Source: Bacteroides bouchesdurhonensis (GTDB lineage Bacteria; Bacteroidota; Bacteroidia; Bacteroidales; Bacteroidaceae). Taken from it: a stretch of DNA of 64,000 bases. The stretch covers positions 3,636,577 to 3,700,576 of the forward strand of contig NZ_LT707006.1 in the NCBI RefSeq assembly GCF_900155865.1. Reading direction: 5' to 3'. Shown here piece after piece: positions 34,907 through 45,442 of this stretch. The position numbers and the translations under genes were made by a program. The notes beneath the pieces were generated by a model that was not told the DNA's origin, made no database searches, and was given only the letters and a program-made list of their open reading frames with translations. Numbering within the stretch: the first letter of the stretch is position 1; each line of letters opens with the position of its first letter.

Positions 34907-35991
34907 AAACAGCTTTAATCACCGGCATTACCGGGCAAGACGGTTCGTTTCTTGCAGAATTTCTATTGGACAAAGGATATGATGTTCATGGTATCATCCG
35001 TCGTTCATCAGTTGATTATCGGGAGCGTATTGCTCATTTAGAGGGGAAACCTCATTTTCACTTGCACTATGCGGATATGGGGGACTCTATGTCTTTAGTG
35101 AAATTAGTAGGTAAAGTACAGCCTACTGAGATTTACAATTTGGCTGCTCAAAGCCATGTACAGGTGTCGTTTGATGCACCTGAATTTACAGCTGATGTGG
35201 ACGCTGTAGGAGTACTCCGCATATTGGAGGCGGTTCGTACCAATCATCTGGAGAAAACCTGTAAGATTTATCAGGCTTCAACTTCCGAACTTTATGGCAA
35301 GGTAGAAGAAGTTCCTCAAAATGAAAATACACCGTTTCATCCTTACAGCCCTTATGCCGTAGCCAAACTCTACGGCTATTGGATTGTGAAAGAGTACCGC
35401 GAGGCTTATAATATGTTCTGTTGTTCGGGTATCCTGTTCAACCACGAATCGGAACGCAGAGGCGAAACCTTTGTAACGCGCAAGATTACATTGGCTGCTG
35501 CCCGTATTGCTCAAGGGAAGCAGGATTGTCTGTATCTGGGTAATTTGGATTCCTTACGTGATTGGGGATATGCTAAAGATTATGTGGAATGTATGTGGTT
35601 GATTCTTCAACAGGACAAACCGCAGGATTTCGTCATTGCAACAGGTGTACAGCACACTGTTCGCGAATTTGCTACATTGGCATTCCACTATGCCGGCATT
35701 GAACTGCGTTGGGAAGGTGAAGGTATAGATGAGAAAGGTATTGATGCAAAGACCGGAAAGGTACTGGTAGCTGTCAGTGAGGATTTCTATCGTCCTACGG
35801 ATGTTGTCAACCTATGGGGTGATCCTACGAAAGCTAAGAATGAATTGGGATGGAATCCGCAATCCACCTCCTTTGAAGAGTTGGTGAAAATTATGGTGTC
35901 TCATGATATGCAAAAAGTGGCTGCGGAACATGTGGCCAACGTAATGCGTACCAACTTGGCCGAATATCTGGAGAAAGGAATTGTAAAATGA
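34903..35991 (+). CDS. gmd: GDP-mannose 4,6-dehydratase
   Basis: A 362-residue SDR enzyme making GDP-4-keto-6-deoxymannose from GDP-mannose. N-terminal [19 protein letters not shown] is the NADP-binding GxxGxxG of Gmd. Other family blocks: [20 protein letters not shown], the [10 protein letters not shown] motif and catalytic YxxxK in [33 protein letters not shown] and [14 protein letters not shown]. First step of GDP-L-fucose synthesis; coupled to fcl by a four-base overlap. Confidence 0.97.
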   Translation: MKTALITGITGQDGSFLAEFLLDKGYDVHGIIRRSSVDYRERIAHLEGKPHFHLHYADMGDSMSLVKLVGKVQPTEIYNLAAQSHVQVSFDAPEFTADVDAVGVLRILEAVRTNHLEKTCKIYQASTSELYGKVEEVPQNENTPFHPYSPYAVAKLYGYWIVKEYREAYNMFCCSGILFNHESERRGETFVTRKITLAAARIAQGKQDCLYLGNLDSLRDWGYAKDYVECMWLILQQDKPQDFVIATGVQHTVREFATLAFHYAGIELRWEGEGIDEKGIDAKTGKVLVAVSEDFYRPTDVVNLWGDPTKAKNELGWNPQSTSFEELVKIMVSHDMQKVAAEHVANVMRTNLAEYLEKGIVK

Positions 35992-36932
35992 TGGATAAGA
36001 ACGCAAAAATATATGTAGCAGGACACCGTGGGATGGTGGGTTCTGCCATTGTCCGTGAGTTACATCGGCAAGGGTATATGAATATTACCACTCGTACTCA
36101 TGCAGAATTGGATTTGACACGGCAAGAAGCTGTGGAAAAGTTTTTTGCGGAAGAAAAACCGGAATATGTCTTTTTGGCTGCTGCCAAAGTAGGTGGTATC
36201 ATTGCCAACCAATCTGCATTGGCTGATTTCATGTATGACAACATGATACTGGAGATGAACGTGATTCACGCAGCTTGGAAGAACGGCTGTAAAAAATTGG
36301 AGTTCTTAGGTTCTTCATGTATTTACCCACGTTTGGCCCCTCAGCCTATGCCTGAATCTTGTTTGCTAACATCAGAATTGGAGAAAACGAATGAAGCGTA
36401 TGCCTTGGCCAAAATATCGGGTTTGAAATATTGTGAATTTTTGAATCGGCAGTATGGTACGGATTTCATTAGTGTGATGCCAACAAATCTGTATGGACCC
36501 AATGATAATTATCATCTTGAACATAGTCATGTACTTCCTGCTTTGATCCGCCGTTTCCATGAGGCGAAAGAGGCGGGTCTGGATGAAGTGACTTGCTGGG
36601 GTGACGGCAGCCCGCTCCGGGAGTTTCTATATGTAGATGATTTGGCTAATCTGTGCGTGTTCTTGATGAACAACTATTCGGGGAATGAAACTGTGAATGC
36701 AGGAACCGGTAAAGAATTGACCATTAAAGATCTTACAGAATTGGTGGCTAAGGTTGTAGGATTTACAGGCGAAATCAAATGGGATACCTCACGTCCGAAT
36801 GGCACACCCCGAAAGCTTTTGGATGTATCGAAAGCAACGGCTTTGGGGTGGTCTTACCAAACTGAATTGGAAGATGGTATCCGATTGGCTTATGATGATT
36901 TCCTGCATAATCCCATGCGTGCAGAAAGGTAA
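35988..36932 (+). CDS. fcl: GDP-L-fucose synthase (epimerase/reductase)
   Basis: A 314-residue SDR enzyme converting GDP-4-keto-6-deoxymannose to GDP-L-fucose. Visible blocks: [60 protein letters not shown], catalytic [12 protein letters not shown] (YxxxK), [20 protein letters not shown] and [17 protein letters not shown]. With gmd and manC it supplies the donor for the GT11 enzyme at 21216. Confidence 0.97.
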   Translation: MMDKNAKIYVAGHRGMVGSAIVRELHRQGYMNITTRTHAELDLTRQEAVEKFFAEEKPEYVFLAAAKVGGIIANQSALADFMYDNMILEMNVIHAAWKNGCKKLEFLGSSCIYPRLAPQPMPESCLLTSELEKTNEAYALAKISGLKYCEFLNRQYGTDFISVMPTNLYGPNDNYHLEHSHVLPALIRRFHEAKEAGLDEVTCWGDGSPLREFLYVDDLANLCVFLMNNYSGNETVNAGTGKELTIKDLTELVAKVVGFTGEIKWDTSRPNGTPRKLLDVSKATALGWSYQTELEDGIRLAYDDFLHNPMRAER

Positions 36933-36950
36933 CGATTTAAAACATTATTT

Positions 36951-38297
36951 ATGCAAATTCTTTTATTATCCGGAGGCTCTGGGAAACGTCTTTGGCCTCT
37001 GTCAAATAACAGTCGTTCCAAACAGTTTATAAAATTACTCAATTCTCCCGATGGTCAAAAAGAGTCGATGGTACAACGGGTTATTCGTCAATTGGGAGAA
37101 TCCGATTTAAAAGGTCATGTAACCGTGGCTACCAGCTTGTCTCAGGCTGATGTTATTTACAATCAGCTGGGTGAATACATCGATGTAGTGGTGGAGCCAG
37201 AAAGACGTGATACATTTCCAGCCATTGCTTTGGCAGCTTCATATCTGAAATATGAGAAATCATGTGCCGATGAAGAAGTAGTTGTTGTTATGCCTTGTGA
37301 CCCTTTTACGGAAGCAGGATATTTCAAAGTTATTGAGCAGATGGTGCATGCGGTGGATGACAATGTAGCTGAGCTGGTTCTTATGGGGATTACTCCAACC
37401 TATCCATCTGTTAAATATGGATATGTAGTGCCTGATGAATCGAAACTGAAAGGTGGAATCTTTTCGGTCAAACGGTTTACGGAAAAACCAAATGTAGCTA
37501 CAGCGGAATATCTTATAAAAGAAAATGCATTTTGGAACGGTGGCGTATTTGCTTTTAAGTTGGGATATATGATGAATATTGTGGAGCAATATATCCGGAC
37601 TGTTTCTTTTTCGGAAATCCGTAACAGATATAGTGAATTCCCCAAAATCAGTTTCGATTATGAGGTGGCAGAAAAGGCCAAATTGGTAGCAGTAGTTCCT
37701 TTCTCTGGCAAATGGAAAGATTTAGGGACTTGGAATACACTTACAGATGAGTTGGAAGACCATGTAATAGGTAATGTTATCACAGATGGAGAGGCGGAAA
37801 ATACACATATCATTAATGAATTGGATCTTCCGATTATGTGTATAGGAACCAAAGATTTGGTGATTGCAGCATCGAATGACGGTATTTTAATTTCCGAAAA
37901 GAACAAGAGCGAGAACATAAAAAAATATGCAGACCGGCTACAGTGTTGTCCAATGTATGAGGAAAGACATTGGGGAGAATACAAGATTATTCATAATGTT
38001 CAATATTCAGATGGCTTTCAGTCGTTGACGAAGCAATTGATTATAAAGGCAGGAAAAAGTCTCACATATCAAGCTCATCATCTACGGAAAGAGGTATGGA
38101 CGGTTGTTGATGGAGAGGGACTGTTGGCTATAGAAGGAAAAATTACCCCAGTTAAACGGGGAGATACTGTTTGTATCCTTGAAGATATGCGCCACGGTCT
38201 AAAAGCCATAAATGACTTGACCCTGATAGAAACGCAAACCGGAAGCGATCTTCTTGAAGATGATGTGGAATTGTTTGATTGGAATTGGCAAAAGTAG
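36951..38297 (+). CDS. manC: Mannose-1-phosphate guanylyltransferase with cupin domain
   Basis: A 448-residue enzyme making GDP-mannose. The N-terminal nucleotidyltransferase signature is QILLLSGGSGKRLWPLSNN; VVEPERRDTFPAIALAASYL and FTEKPNVATAEYL follow. The C-terminal ~110 residues form a cupin, the type-II phosphomannose-isomerase-like domain (QAHHLRKEVWTVVDGEGLLA). Length fits the bifunctional class. It is the last clear CPS gene. Confidence 0.93.
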   Translation: MQILLLSGGSGKRLWPLSNNSRSKQFIKLLNSPDGQKESMVQRVIRQLGESDLKGHVTVATSLSQADVIYNQLGEYIDVVVEPERRDTFPAIALAASYLKYEKSCADEEVVVVMPCDPFTEAGYFKVIEQMVHAVDDNVAELVLMGITPTYPSVKYGYVVPDESKLKGGIFSVKRFTEKPNVATAEYLIKENAFWNGGVFAFKLGYMMNIVEQYIRTVSFSEIRNRYSEFPKISFDYEVAEKAKLVAVVPFSGKWKDLGTWNTLTDELEDHVIGNVITDGEAENTHIINELDLPIMCIGTKDLVIAASNDGILISEKNKSENIKKYADRLQCCPMYEERHWGEYKIIHNVQYSDGFQSLTKQLIIKAGKSLTYQAHHLRKEVWTVVDGEGLLAIEGKITPVKRGDTVCILEDMRHGLKAINDLTLIETQTGSDLLEDDVELFDWNWQK

Positions 38298-38621
38298 ATA
38301 CAAAGTTTGGCGAGAACTTCCAGATAATCAAATCCGATTAAATATCTTACACAAAATTCAGAATTATAAAAGGTAAGGGCTTTTGTGATTCTTCCATTGA
38401 TTATGAAAATCGAGTTTATGGGAGAATCAAAATTTATATTGCATTCCAAAAATGCAAATGTTCAGTGGATAGTATCAAAATATTCCGGTGTTAATCCATT
38501 AAGAATTTATCTTATGCTATTTCGTATGGGAATGAAGAAAGAACAAGAAGTGTTGGAACAAACTGCGTCTTGTACATCACTTTTTGTTCTTTTGATATCT
38601 TGAAAACATTGATTGTATAAC
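38298..38621. other. Gap between CPS and helicase gene
   Basis: No gene I can support. A short forward frame (38385-38603, 72 codons, MKIEFMGESKFILHSKNANV from 38403) has no family character and could be a scrap. No terminator hairpin was seen. This is probably the right-hand junction of the capsule cargo with ICE sequence. Confidence 0.4.
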
Positions 38622-40895
38622 ATGGTTTCTTCGTTATCGGTTTATTATCGAAAACTTGCTTATCACGTAATAGAATCGGACGGCTTCCTATGGGTCGGAT
38701 TCAAGCCGGGAATGGTACATTTTATTGCTAAAGAGGTTTGGAATATTCGCCCCTTGACCCGAACGGACGTTGAGAGATATTATGAGGAGTTTACAGTATT
38801 AACCCAAGGTAAAGGGAGTCTTTATTTTCGGATTGTAGCTCATGGTGGATTTCTGAAAGAGGCGTTGGCTTATGAGTTGCATGGTTTGACTGTTTCTGAC
38901 GACAACTACCTCAGAAGCCTTAATTCCGGCAGACATGTAGAACTTTACCCACATAACGAGAAAGCTTATCGTGCTATTATAAAAGGCTTTGAACAGCATC
39001 GTATCGGTACCGTTGTGCAAGCGACCGGGACGGGAAAGTCATATCTGCTGGCTCGTTATATATCAGACCATGCCACAGAACGAATTTGCGTATTTGCTCC
39101 AAATGTCACAATCCTGGAGGAGATCAAAAAAGCGGTAGGCTTTACCTCTCCTTATATCTGCTATCGAACGTTTCAGTCATTGATATATTATCGAAAAAAT
39201 GATAAACAACTCAAAGCAGATCATATTTTGATTGATGAGTTTCATCATTTCGGTGCAGAAATATGGGGGGCTGCTTTGCAGGAGGTAATTGAATCCAATC
39301 CGCAGGCCTATATATTAGGAACATCGGCGACTCCTATTCGCCCGGAGGGAATGATTGATACGGTGGATCTTTATTTCGAGGGAAATCTGTTTTATGAACT
39401 TACCTTACCTCAGGCTTGGTATTACCGTATTTTACCAGTCCCAATCCTGGTACAAAGTGCCTATGGATTAGACGGTGAACTGAATCGTTTACAAAAGCGA
39501 TTGGATCGAAGCGGATGTTCAATTCGACGAAAAGAACAAGTCCAAAAGAAACTGGATGTGGCTCGCGTTGATTTTAAAGGGGCGTTAGGAGCTCCTGAGG
39601 TAATCCGAAAGTTCTTGCCCAAAGATGTATGTAAACTGCTGGTTTTTTGCCGTGATCTTACCGACCTGAAACAGATGGTTCCTGAGGTGTGTGGCTGGCT
39701 GACACAAGCCGGACGGGTAATCATACCATTTGAGATCCATCACACTCAAAGCGAACGGACTAATAATCAAATACTAAAGGCTTTCCAAAAAGAATCTGGG
39801 AAATTGCATGTATTGTTCTCTGTCAATATGCTGATAGAAGGACTGCATGTGGAGGGCATAGATGCCGTCTTGTTTCTACGGCGGACAGAATCCTATATTG
39901 TTACCCTGCAACAGCTGGGCCGTTGCTTGGATGCCGGAAGCGGGAAACAGCCTGTCGTATTGGATTTTGTGAACAACCTATCGGGCAAATCTGTATATGA
40001 CATGATGGCCTTGCACATGGAACGCCTTGCCTGTCAGCCTTCACCCAAGGGATTTGAAGGGGTGACCTCTTTTCTGACCACAGGTTTCCTATCAGACATA
40101 CGGCTTCGTATTGAGGAGATATTGACAGAGTTGGAACCTTGGCAGATCATGTATGAGAGGCTTATTGAGTTCCGTAAGAAAGAAAATGACTGGCCTTCGG
40201 TTACAGAGGGGAAGCTGGGCTTGTGGTGCAATACGCAGCGCATGGCTTACAAACGGGGAAGACTCTCGGAGGAGCGTTACAAACTGCTGGAGTCTGTCGG
40301 CTTTGAATGGAACTTGCTGGATTCAAACTGGATGAAGGAATTCCAATCATTGAAAGTCTTCTTTGCGACTCAAGGCCGCTGGCCCAAACGGGAGGATGGA
40401 GCTTTGGCTACCTGGTGTTATACTCAACGGGAAAGACGCAAGAAAGGACGTTTGAGCAAAGAACGTATTCGTGTGTTGGATGAGATCGGATTTGTGTGGA
40501 GTCAGGACTTGAACGGTGAATGGATGAAAAATTATGAAGCGTTGAAAATCTTTCTTGACAAACAGCAGCGCTTTCCCAAATCAGCCGAAGGTTATTTGGG
40601 CGAGTGGTGCAGTAGACAGCGGAAAATGCGCAAGCAAGGGAAACTTTCCCCTAATCGTCAAACACTATTAGATCGAATAGGATTTGTCTGGTCGGTGGAG
40701 CAGGTCTGGCGAAGCTACTTGGAACAGTTGCACCAGTTTCATGTCCAAAATGGACGGTGGCCTGGATGTCGTGAAGGGGCGTTGGGGCGTTGGTGTACGG
40801 TTCAAAGACGGAATTATCGAAGAGGAAGCTTGTCGGATCAAAAAATCGCCCAATTGGAACAAATAGGATTTATACCCTTGAAAGGAGACAAGTAA
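38622..40895 (+). CDS. DEAD/DEAH-type helicase with four helicase-associated (HA) repeats
   Basis: About 757 residues. The superfamily-2 core shows Walker A VVQATGTGKSYLLARY (about 130-145), a DEFHH box (ILIDEFHHFG), motif III LGTSATPIRP, VLFSVNMLIEGLHVEGID and motif VI QQLGRCLDAG. The C-terminal ~240 residues contain four HA repeats. Each has W-x-x-x-Y/F, RWPKRE-like, LGxWCxxQR and L..IGFxW patterns (for example ALATWCYTQRERRKKGRLSK). HA domains probably bind DNA or RNA. The N-terminal ~100 residues are unassigned. The start at 38622 (MVSSLSVYYRKL) was preferred to the TTG at 38613. Probably ICE cargo of unknown role. Confidence 0.82.
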   Translation: MVSSLSVYYRKLAYHVIESDGFLWVGFKPGMVHFIAKEVWNIRPLTRTDVERYYEEFTVLTQGKGSLYFRIVAHGGFLKEALAYELHGLTVSDDNYLRSLNSGRHVELYPHNEKAYRAIIKGFEQHRIGTVVQATGTGKSYLLARYISDHATERICVFAPNVTILEEIKKAVGFTSPYICYRTFQSLIYYRKNDKQLKADHILIDEFHHFGAEIWGAALQEVIESNPQAYILGTSATPIRPEGMIDTVDLYFEGNLFYELTLPQAWYYRILPVPILVQSAYGLDGELNRLQKRLDRSGCSIRRKEQVQKKLDVARVDFKGALGAPEVIRKFLPKDVCKLLVFCRDLTDLKQMVPEVCGWLTQAGRVIIPFEIHHTQSERTNNQILKAFQKESGKLHVLFSVNMLIEGLHVEGIDAVLFLRRTESYIVTLQQLGRCLDAGSGKQPVVLDFVNNLSGKSVYDMMALHMERLACQPSPKGFEGVTSFLTTGFLSDIRLRIEEILTELEPWQIMYERLIEFRKKENDWPSVTEGKLGLWCNTQRMAYKRGRLSEERYKLLESVGFEWNLLDSNWMKEFQSLKVFFATQGRWPKREDGALATWCYTQRERRKKGRLSKERIRVLDEIGFVWSQDLNGEWMKNYEALKIFLDKQQRFPKSAEGYLGEWCSRQRKMRKQGKLSPNRQTLLDRIGFVWSVEQVWRSYLEQLHQFHVQNGRWPGCREGALGRWCTVQRRNYRRGSLSDQKIAQLEQIGFIPLKGDK

Positions 40896-41121
40896 TACAG
40901 AAGAAATGGAAATACTCTCATTTCATACGAAACAATAGAGTTTCCGCAGCCTTATTATCGCAGTTCAAAGTACACTATGATTTTAGAATACAATATACCC
41001 AATCGCTTTTCGTACTAATAGGCATATTACCGTTTATACAAGCCACCCTTAAATTTCGGATAGAAGGACTGGTTGCTTTCCACATACATATAGTGTCTAA
41101 ATAAACAGCAAATATTGATAA

Positions 41122-43434
41122 ATGAGTATTCAATATAAAATCATCTTTGGATATATGGTGTTGATTGTGGCTATAATCGGTATGATTATAATCATGGTAC
41201 GTGAGCGGAATAGGGTTTTGGTGATTGAAACTGAGGCACAAACAATTCATCGGGTTCAACACAATGGAAATATAGTCCAGCATCACATCACGATTCTCTC
41301 AACTTATGGTGAAACAGCCCTTTCTTGGGAAGAGGAGGATTTTGCGAACTATCATTCTCTTCGTCTGCATATCGATTCCATGTTGCAGGCCATGCACAAG
41401 GGGTATGAGGAATTTGTCAGCCAAAGTCAAATAGACTCGCTGCGCTATCTATTATCCAGTAAAGAAGAGCATTTATACCAAATTATGCAACTTTTCCATA
41501 GTCAGAACAGTCAGGAAGGTATGCAATTCTCTCATTTACCAGCGGAAGCTCAACCGCGTACTGTTATTCGTAAAAAGAAAGGTTTTACAGGATTTTTAGG
41601 GGCAAAAGAAACTCTGGAGATAGTTCCTTCCGCATCTACAATTCTCAAGACATTGAACAAGGAATTGCTATCCATGCAGGAAGAACGGCAGAAAAGTATC
41701 AATGCTTATACCGATAGCCTCCGCAACCACAACAAGGAACTCAACCGAAAGCTTCGCCATCTGATAACCACGATGAACAACCAGACAGAACGTGTACTTG
41801 AAGCGAAGGAATGTCATCTTAGAGAATCTTACAACCGTTCCATATGTGTCATCTCCTGGCTGATTATCTCCGCCATTATTCTGCTTGTCATATCCTATCT
41901 GATTATTCAAAAAGATTTACGGGAAAAGGCAAGAACAAGGAAGCGTTTGGAAGATACGATACAACAAAACACTGCGCTGTTGGAAATGCGCAAGAATATT
42001 ATCCTGACCATATCGCATGACATACGTGCCCCTTTGAATGTCATTGACGGCAGTGCCGATCTGGCAATGGATACACGTGAAAAGAAACGGAGGAATATCC
42101 ATCTGAATAACATAAGGAGGGTGTGCAAGCATGTGGTACATCTGCTTAACAACCTGTTGGATGTGTACCGGTTAAACGAGGCGAAAGAAATACGGAACGA
42201 TGTCCCATTCGACCTGCATGAATTATTGGAACGTACCGCTGCCGGTTTTTCTCATATAATCAATAATAAGGGTATCCTGTTCAATTGTGATTTTAAGGAT
42301 ACGGAAGTCAAGTTATATGGTGATGCAGACCGCATAGAACAGATTATAGACAATCTGCTTACCAATGCAGTTAAGTTCACGGAGACCGGCACAATCAATT
42401 TCAATGTGCACTATCTCAATGGACTGCTGGTCATGGAAATAGTGGATACCGGTGTTGGTATGAGTGAGGAGACACTTTCCCGTATCTTTCGTCCTTTTGA
42501 ACGCCATACCTCTGCAACCAATGCGGACGGATTCGGATTGGGGCTTCCGATCACGCAAGGACTTGTCAATCTTCTTGATGGGACAATAGAAGTAACAAGT
42601 TTGATTAATTGTGGAAGCACATTTCGTGTGACCCTTCCCATGCCGGAAACGGATGAACCGTTGGAAAGCGAAAAACATGTCCCGACGCATTCCACACACC
42701 TGCATCACAATGTACTTGTTATTGATGACGACAGTATGTTGCAAGCTGTCATTAAAGAAATGTTAGAGCGTAATGGCATGGCCTGTACAACTTGTACCAC
42801 AGTCAAAGAGGTAGTAAAAGCCATGCGGGAAAAAGATTATAACCTGTTGCTTACAGATATCCTGATGCCTTACACCAACGGGTTTGAATTGTTGACTTTG
42901 TTACGTAACTCAAGTATTGGCAATTCAAAGACTATACCCATTGTCGCTATGACTGCACGTGGAGAGAAGGAGAAAGATGCTTTTTTGAATGCCGGATTTA
43001 CAGCCTGTATTTATAAGCCGTTCTCATCTACAGAGTTGATCGGTCTGTTGTCAACTATAGAAAGGGGTTGCCCTGACAAAAAGCATGATGTAGATTTCAG
43101 CATGATGTTGTGTGAGGTGAGCGATAAGATAAAATTATTATGTTCCTTTATTGACCAGTCGAAAAAAGATGTTGAAGAACTCAATTCGGCCATAGAAAAT
43201 TGTAATAGGAAGAAATTGCGTGAAACGGTTCACCGTATGCTGCCGATGTGGGAATTATTACATAATGAAGAAATGTTGTTCGCTTATCGTTCCCTTTTAA
43301 AAGATGAAAGGGCCAGTGACACTGCTTTAAAAGAATATACTCAACGGATAATAAATCATACCGATATGTTGATGGCAGCAGCAAAAAATGAAATAAAAAG
43401 ACAGACAAATGAAACGGAAAATACTGATAGTTGA
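41122..43434 (+). CDS. rteA: Hybrid sensor histidine kinase, RteA-like
   Basis: A 770-residue membrane sensor. TM1 is at about 6-26 (IIFGYMVLIVAIIGMIIIMV), followed by a ~210-residue periplasmic helical domain and TM2 at about 234-258. The HisKA box is ILTISHDIRAPLNVIDGSAD (His about 297). HATPase boxes include DNLLTNAVKFTETGTI, DTGVGMS and DGFGLGLPIT. A C-terminal receiver has NVLVIDDDSML and an Asp in LLLTDILMPYTNGFE. The final helical region may be an HPt-like domain. Architecture and the overlap with a sigma-54 regulator match RteA/RteB of CTnDOT-family elements, which control excision and transfer. Confidence 0.85.
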   Translation: MSIQYKIIFGYMVLIVAIIGMIIIMVRERNRVLVIETEAQTIHRVQHNGNIVQHHITILSTYGETALSWEEEDFANYHSLRLHIDSMLQAMHKGYEEFVSQSQIDSLRYLLSSKEEHLYQIMQLFHSQNSQEGMQFSHLPAEAQPRTVIRKKKGFTGFLGAKETLEIVPSASTILKTLNKELLSMQEERQKSINAYTDSLRNHNKELNRKLRHLITTMNNQTERVLEAKECHLRESYNRSICVISWLIISAIILLVISYLIIQKDLREKARTRKRLEDTIQQNTALLEMRKNIILTISHDIRAPLNVIDGSADLAMDTREKKRRNIHLNNIRRVCKHVVHLLNNLLDVYRLNEAKEIRNDVPFDLHELLERTAAGFSHIINNKGILFNCDFKDTEVKLYGDADRIEQIIDNLLTNAVKFTETGTINFNVHYLNGLLVMEIVDTGVGMSEETLSRIFRPFERHTSATNADGFGLGLPITQGLVNLLDGTIEVTSLINCGSTFRVTLPMPETDEPLESEKHVPTHSTHLHHNVLVIDDDSMLQAVIKEMLERNGMACTTCTTVKEVVKAMREKDYNLLLTDILMPYTNGFELLTLLRNSSIGNSKTIPIVAMTARGEKEKDAFLNAGFTACIYKPFSSTELIGLLSTIERGCPDKKHDVDFSMMLCEVSDKIKLLCSFIDQSKKDVEELNSAIENCNRKKLRETVHRMLPMWELLHNEEMLFAYRSLLKDERASDTALKEYTQRIINHTDMLMAAAKNEIKRQTNETENTDS

Positions 43435-44719
43435 AGACAATATCAGCCTGTCTCAGATGCAGAAGGACTGGTTTGCACAAGCTGGTTATGATGTCGTGAC
43501 AGCTATGAACGAACCGATAGCCCGTTCACTGATACGCAAAATACAATTTGATCTGATTCTATCGGACGTACGTCTACCCGAAGGGGACGGAATATCTCTA
43601 CTGGAATGGCTGCGCAAGGAAAGAAAGGATATTCCTTTCATCATCACGACCGAGTATGTGTCGGTTCCCGATGTGGTGCGCACTATTAAGTTGGGAGCGA
43701 TAGACTACCTTCCCAAGCCGGTACGCAAGGAACATCTGCTGGAACTGGCAGAAGATGTGTTCCGCCCCATGGTTACGGTACGGAAACAGGAAAAGGTACT
43801 GTTTCACCGTACAAGTCCGAAGATCCTACAAGTGGAGAAACTTGCCAGACTGGTAGCTCCATCGGAAATGTCGGTGATGGTACTTGGTGCCAACGGTACA
43901 GGGAAGGAGTCGGTGGCACAGAGCATCCATCTGGGCAGCGAACGCCGGGAGATGCCTTTCGTGGCGGTGAACTGCGGGGCACTGCCACGTGAACTGGCCG
44001 CCTCGTTGTTCTTCGGTCACGAGAAAGGGGCATTTACCGGTGCCGACACCGCCAAGACCGGATATTTCGACATGGCGAAAGGCGGAACTCTGTTTCTGGA
44101 CGAGATAGGTACAATGTCCTATGAGATTCAGTCCATGCTGCTGCGCGTGTTACAGGAGAATACCTATACTCCGATAGGCAGTGACAAGGAACGGGTAGCG
44201 GACGTGCGTATCGTTACCGCCACAAATGAGAATTTGCAACTGGCCATCAAGGAAGGGCGGTTCAGGGAAGACCTTTACCACCGCCTTTGCGAATTCGAGA
44301 TACGTCAGCCTTCATTGGCGGAATGTCCGGAAGACATCATCCCTTTGGCTGAGTTTTTCCGTGAACGCCATTCGAAAGAACTGAAAAGGGAAACACAAGG
44401 CTTTACGGAAGATGCCAAGCGCAGGATGCTTACCTATTCATGGCCGGGCAATGTCCGGGACTTACAGAACCGGATCAAACGTGCTGTATTGATTGCGGAG
44501 ACTCCGATGCTGGATATGGAAGGATTGGATATTGAGATCCGCCAAAGTGGAGATACGCACTCCCCGGCAATTCAGCCGTTGAAGGATGAGTCATTGGAGA
44601 AAATAAATATTATCAATGCTCTTAAAACTTGCAACGGACACCGGGAACAGGCTGCCGCACTGCTGAACATCAACCCAGCAACACTGTACCGGAAGATGAA
44701 GAAATACGGGGTGAAATAA
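43409..44719 (+). CDS. rteB: Sigma-54-type response regulator, RteB-like
   Basis: A 436-residue NtrC-class regulator overlapping rteA by 26 bases. It has a receiver domain (ILIVEDNISLSQMQ; phosphorylation Asp in LILSDVRLPEGDG), a AAA+ domain with Walker A LGANGTGKESVA, the sigma-54 contact motif EKGAFTGADTAK (GAFTGA), Walker B GGTLFLDEIG and an arginine-finger region (RFREDLYHRL). It ends with a Fis-type HTH (GHREQAAALLNINPATLYRK). In CTnDOT the RteAB pair activates rteC and excision genes. No tetQ precedes it here. Confidence 0.9.
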   Translation: MKRKILIVEDNISLSQMQKDWFAQAGYDVVTAMNEPIARSLIRKIQFDLILSDVRLPEGDGISLLEWLRKERKDIPFIITTEYVSVPDVVRTIKLGAIDYLPKPVRKEHLLELAEDVFRPMVTVRKQEKVLFHRTSPKILQVEKLARLVAPSEMSVMVLGANGTGKESVAQSIHLGSERREMPFVAVNCGALPRELAASLFFGHEKGAFTGADTAKTGYFDMAKGGTLFLDEIGTMSYEIQSMLLRVLQENTYTPIGSDKERVADVRIVTATNENLQLAIKEGRFREDLYHRLCEFEIRQPSLAECPEDIIPLAEFFRERHSKELKRETQGFTEDAKRRMLTYSWPGNVRDLQNRIKRAVLIAETPMLDMEGLDIEIRQSGDTHSPAIQPLKDESLEKINIINALKTCNGHREQAAALLNINPATLYRKMKKYGVK

Positions 44720-44962
44720 AAATGAGCCTGCCGTTAGTGCAAATCTCACTGAATATGTGTACATTTGCAAACAAATAGAGAAAAATCGACATATTGTCTC
44801 TAAGACAATTGCTGACTGTATATGACATAAGACCGCAAGGTGTTTCTAATGGGAATCTGGAAAATTAACATTGAAAGGAACTATTGCGTGATTGCTTATG
44901 CTATGCCTACGCATAGCGTGCATTCACCTATTCCTTTCAAAGGCATTCCAGAGCCTCCATTA

Positions 44963-44992
44963 GAAGTAGCGTGTTTGCACGCTTCTTTTTTT
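44963..44992 (+). terminator. Intrinsic terminator downstream of rteB
   Basis: The stem GAAG-TA-GCGTG / CACGC-TTC has loop TTTG and is followed by seven T. A second perfect hairpin GCTATGC-CTAC-GCATAGC lies upstream at about 44900-44918. It lies 244 bases after rteB and 34 before the chosen start of the next gene, so it may end the rteAB message. Confidence 0.7.
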
Positions 44993-45025
44993 GACGGCTT
45001 ACGGTCCGGTATCAAAACAGAATTT

Positions 45026-45442
45026 ATGCCAAAAGTCCAAGCTGTAACGGCGATGACACTGGACGGCTTCCTGCCGGAAACCGACAACGTGCTGATGCGA
45101 TGGGTAATGAACCACAGGAAAGGTTTTGCCCGTTGGCGGGAGCGTTGTGATGCCCGGATTTTACCCCATTACATACTAGACCTTCTTTGTGAAAAAGACA
45201 CTAAAGGCGATTCCTTTATCTACCTGGCAGAAGTTTCTGATGCAGAAACATTGGATCTCCTGCGTGGCCTCTTCCATTACAATCTTGTGGAAGAACTTAT
45301 TATCTACCTTTTTCCTTATTCCGCCGGCAAAGGGAATTCCATACAGGCCATCTTTCCCGTCCGGCAATGGCAGTTACACAAGGCCGTTGTCCTGCCTGGT
45401 GGCATCTGCCGTCTGATTTATCGTAATCCTTGCAGGATGTAA
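45026..45442 (+). CDS. RibD C-terminal/dihydrofolate-reductase-like protein
   Basis: A 138-residue protein from the ATG at 45026 (MPKVQAVTAMTLDGFLPE), which begins with the first strand of the RibD_C/DHFR-like fold. C-terminal blocks LFHYNLVEELIIYLFPYSAG and VVLPGGICRLIYRN fit this family, common beside rteA/rteB in Bacteroides conjugative transposons. The frame extends upstream to 44840, but that part crosses a terminator hairpin and lacks family sequence. Substrate and role in the ICE are unknown. Confidence 0.7.
   Translation: MPKVQAVTAMTLDGFLPETDNVLMRWVMNHRKGFARWRERCDARILPHYILDLLCEKDTKGDSFIYLAEVSDAETLDLLRGLFHYNLVEELIIYLFPYSAGKGNSIQAIFPVRQWQLHKAVVLPGGICRLIYRNPCRM

Noticed and set aside
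38385..38603. 72-codon ORF between manC and the helicase
   Set aside because: No recognisable features and weak context; kept only as a note in the gap entry.
44840..45025. Extended N-terminus of the RibD-like gene
   Set aside because: It crosses two hairpins including a terminator, and family sequence begins only at 45026.
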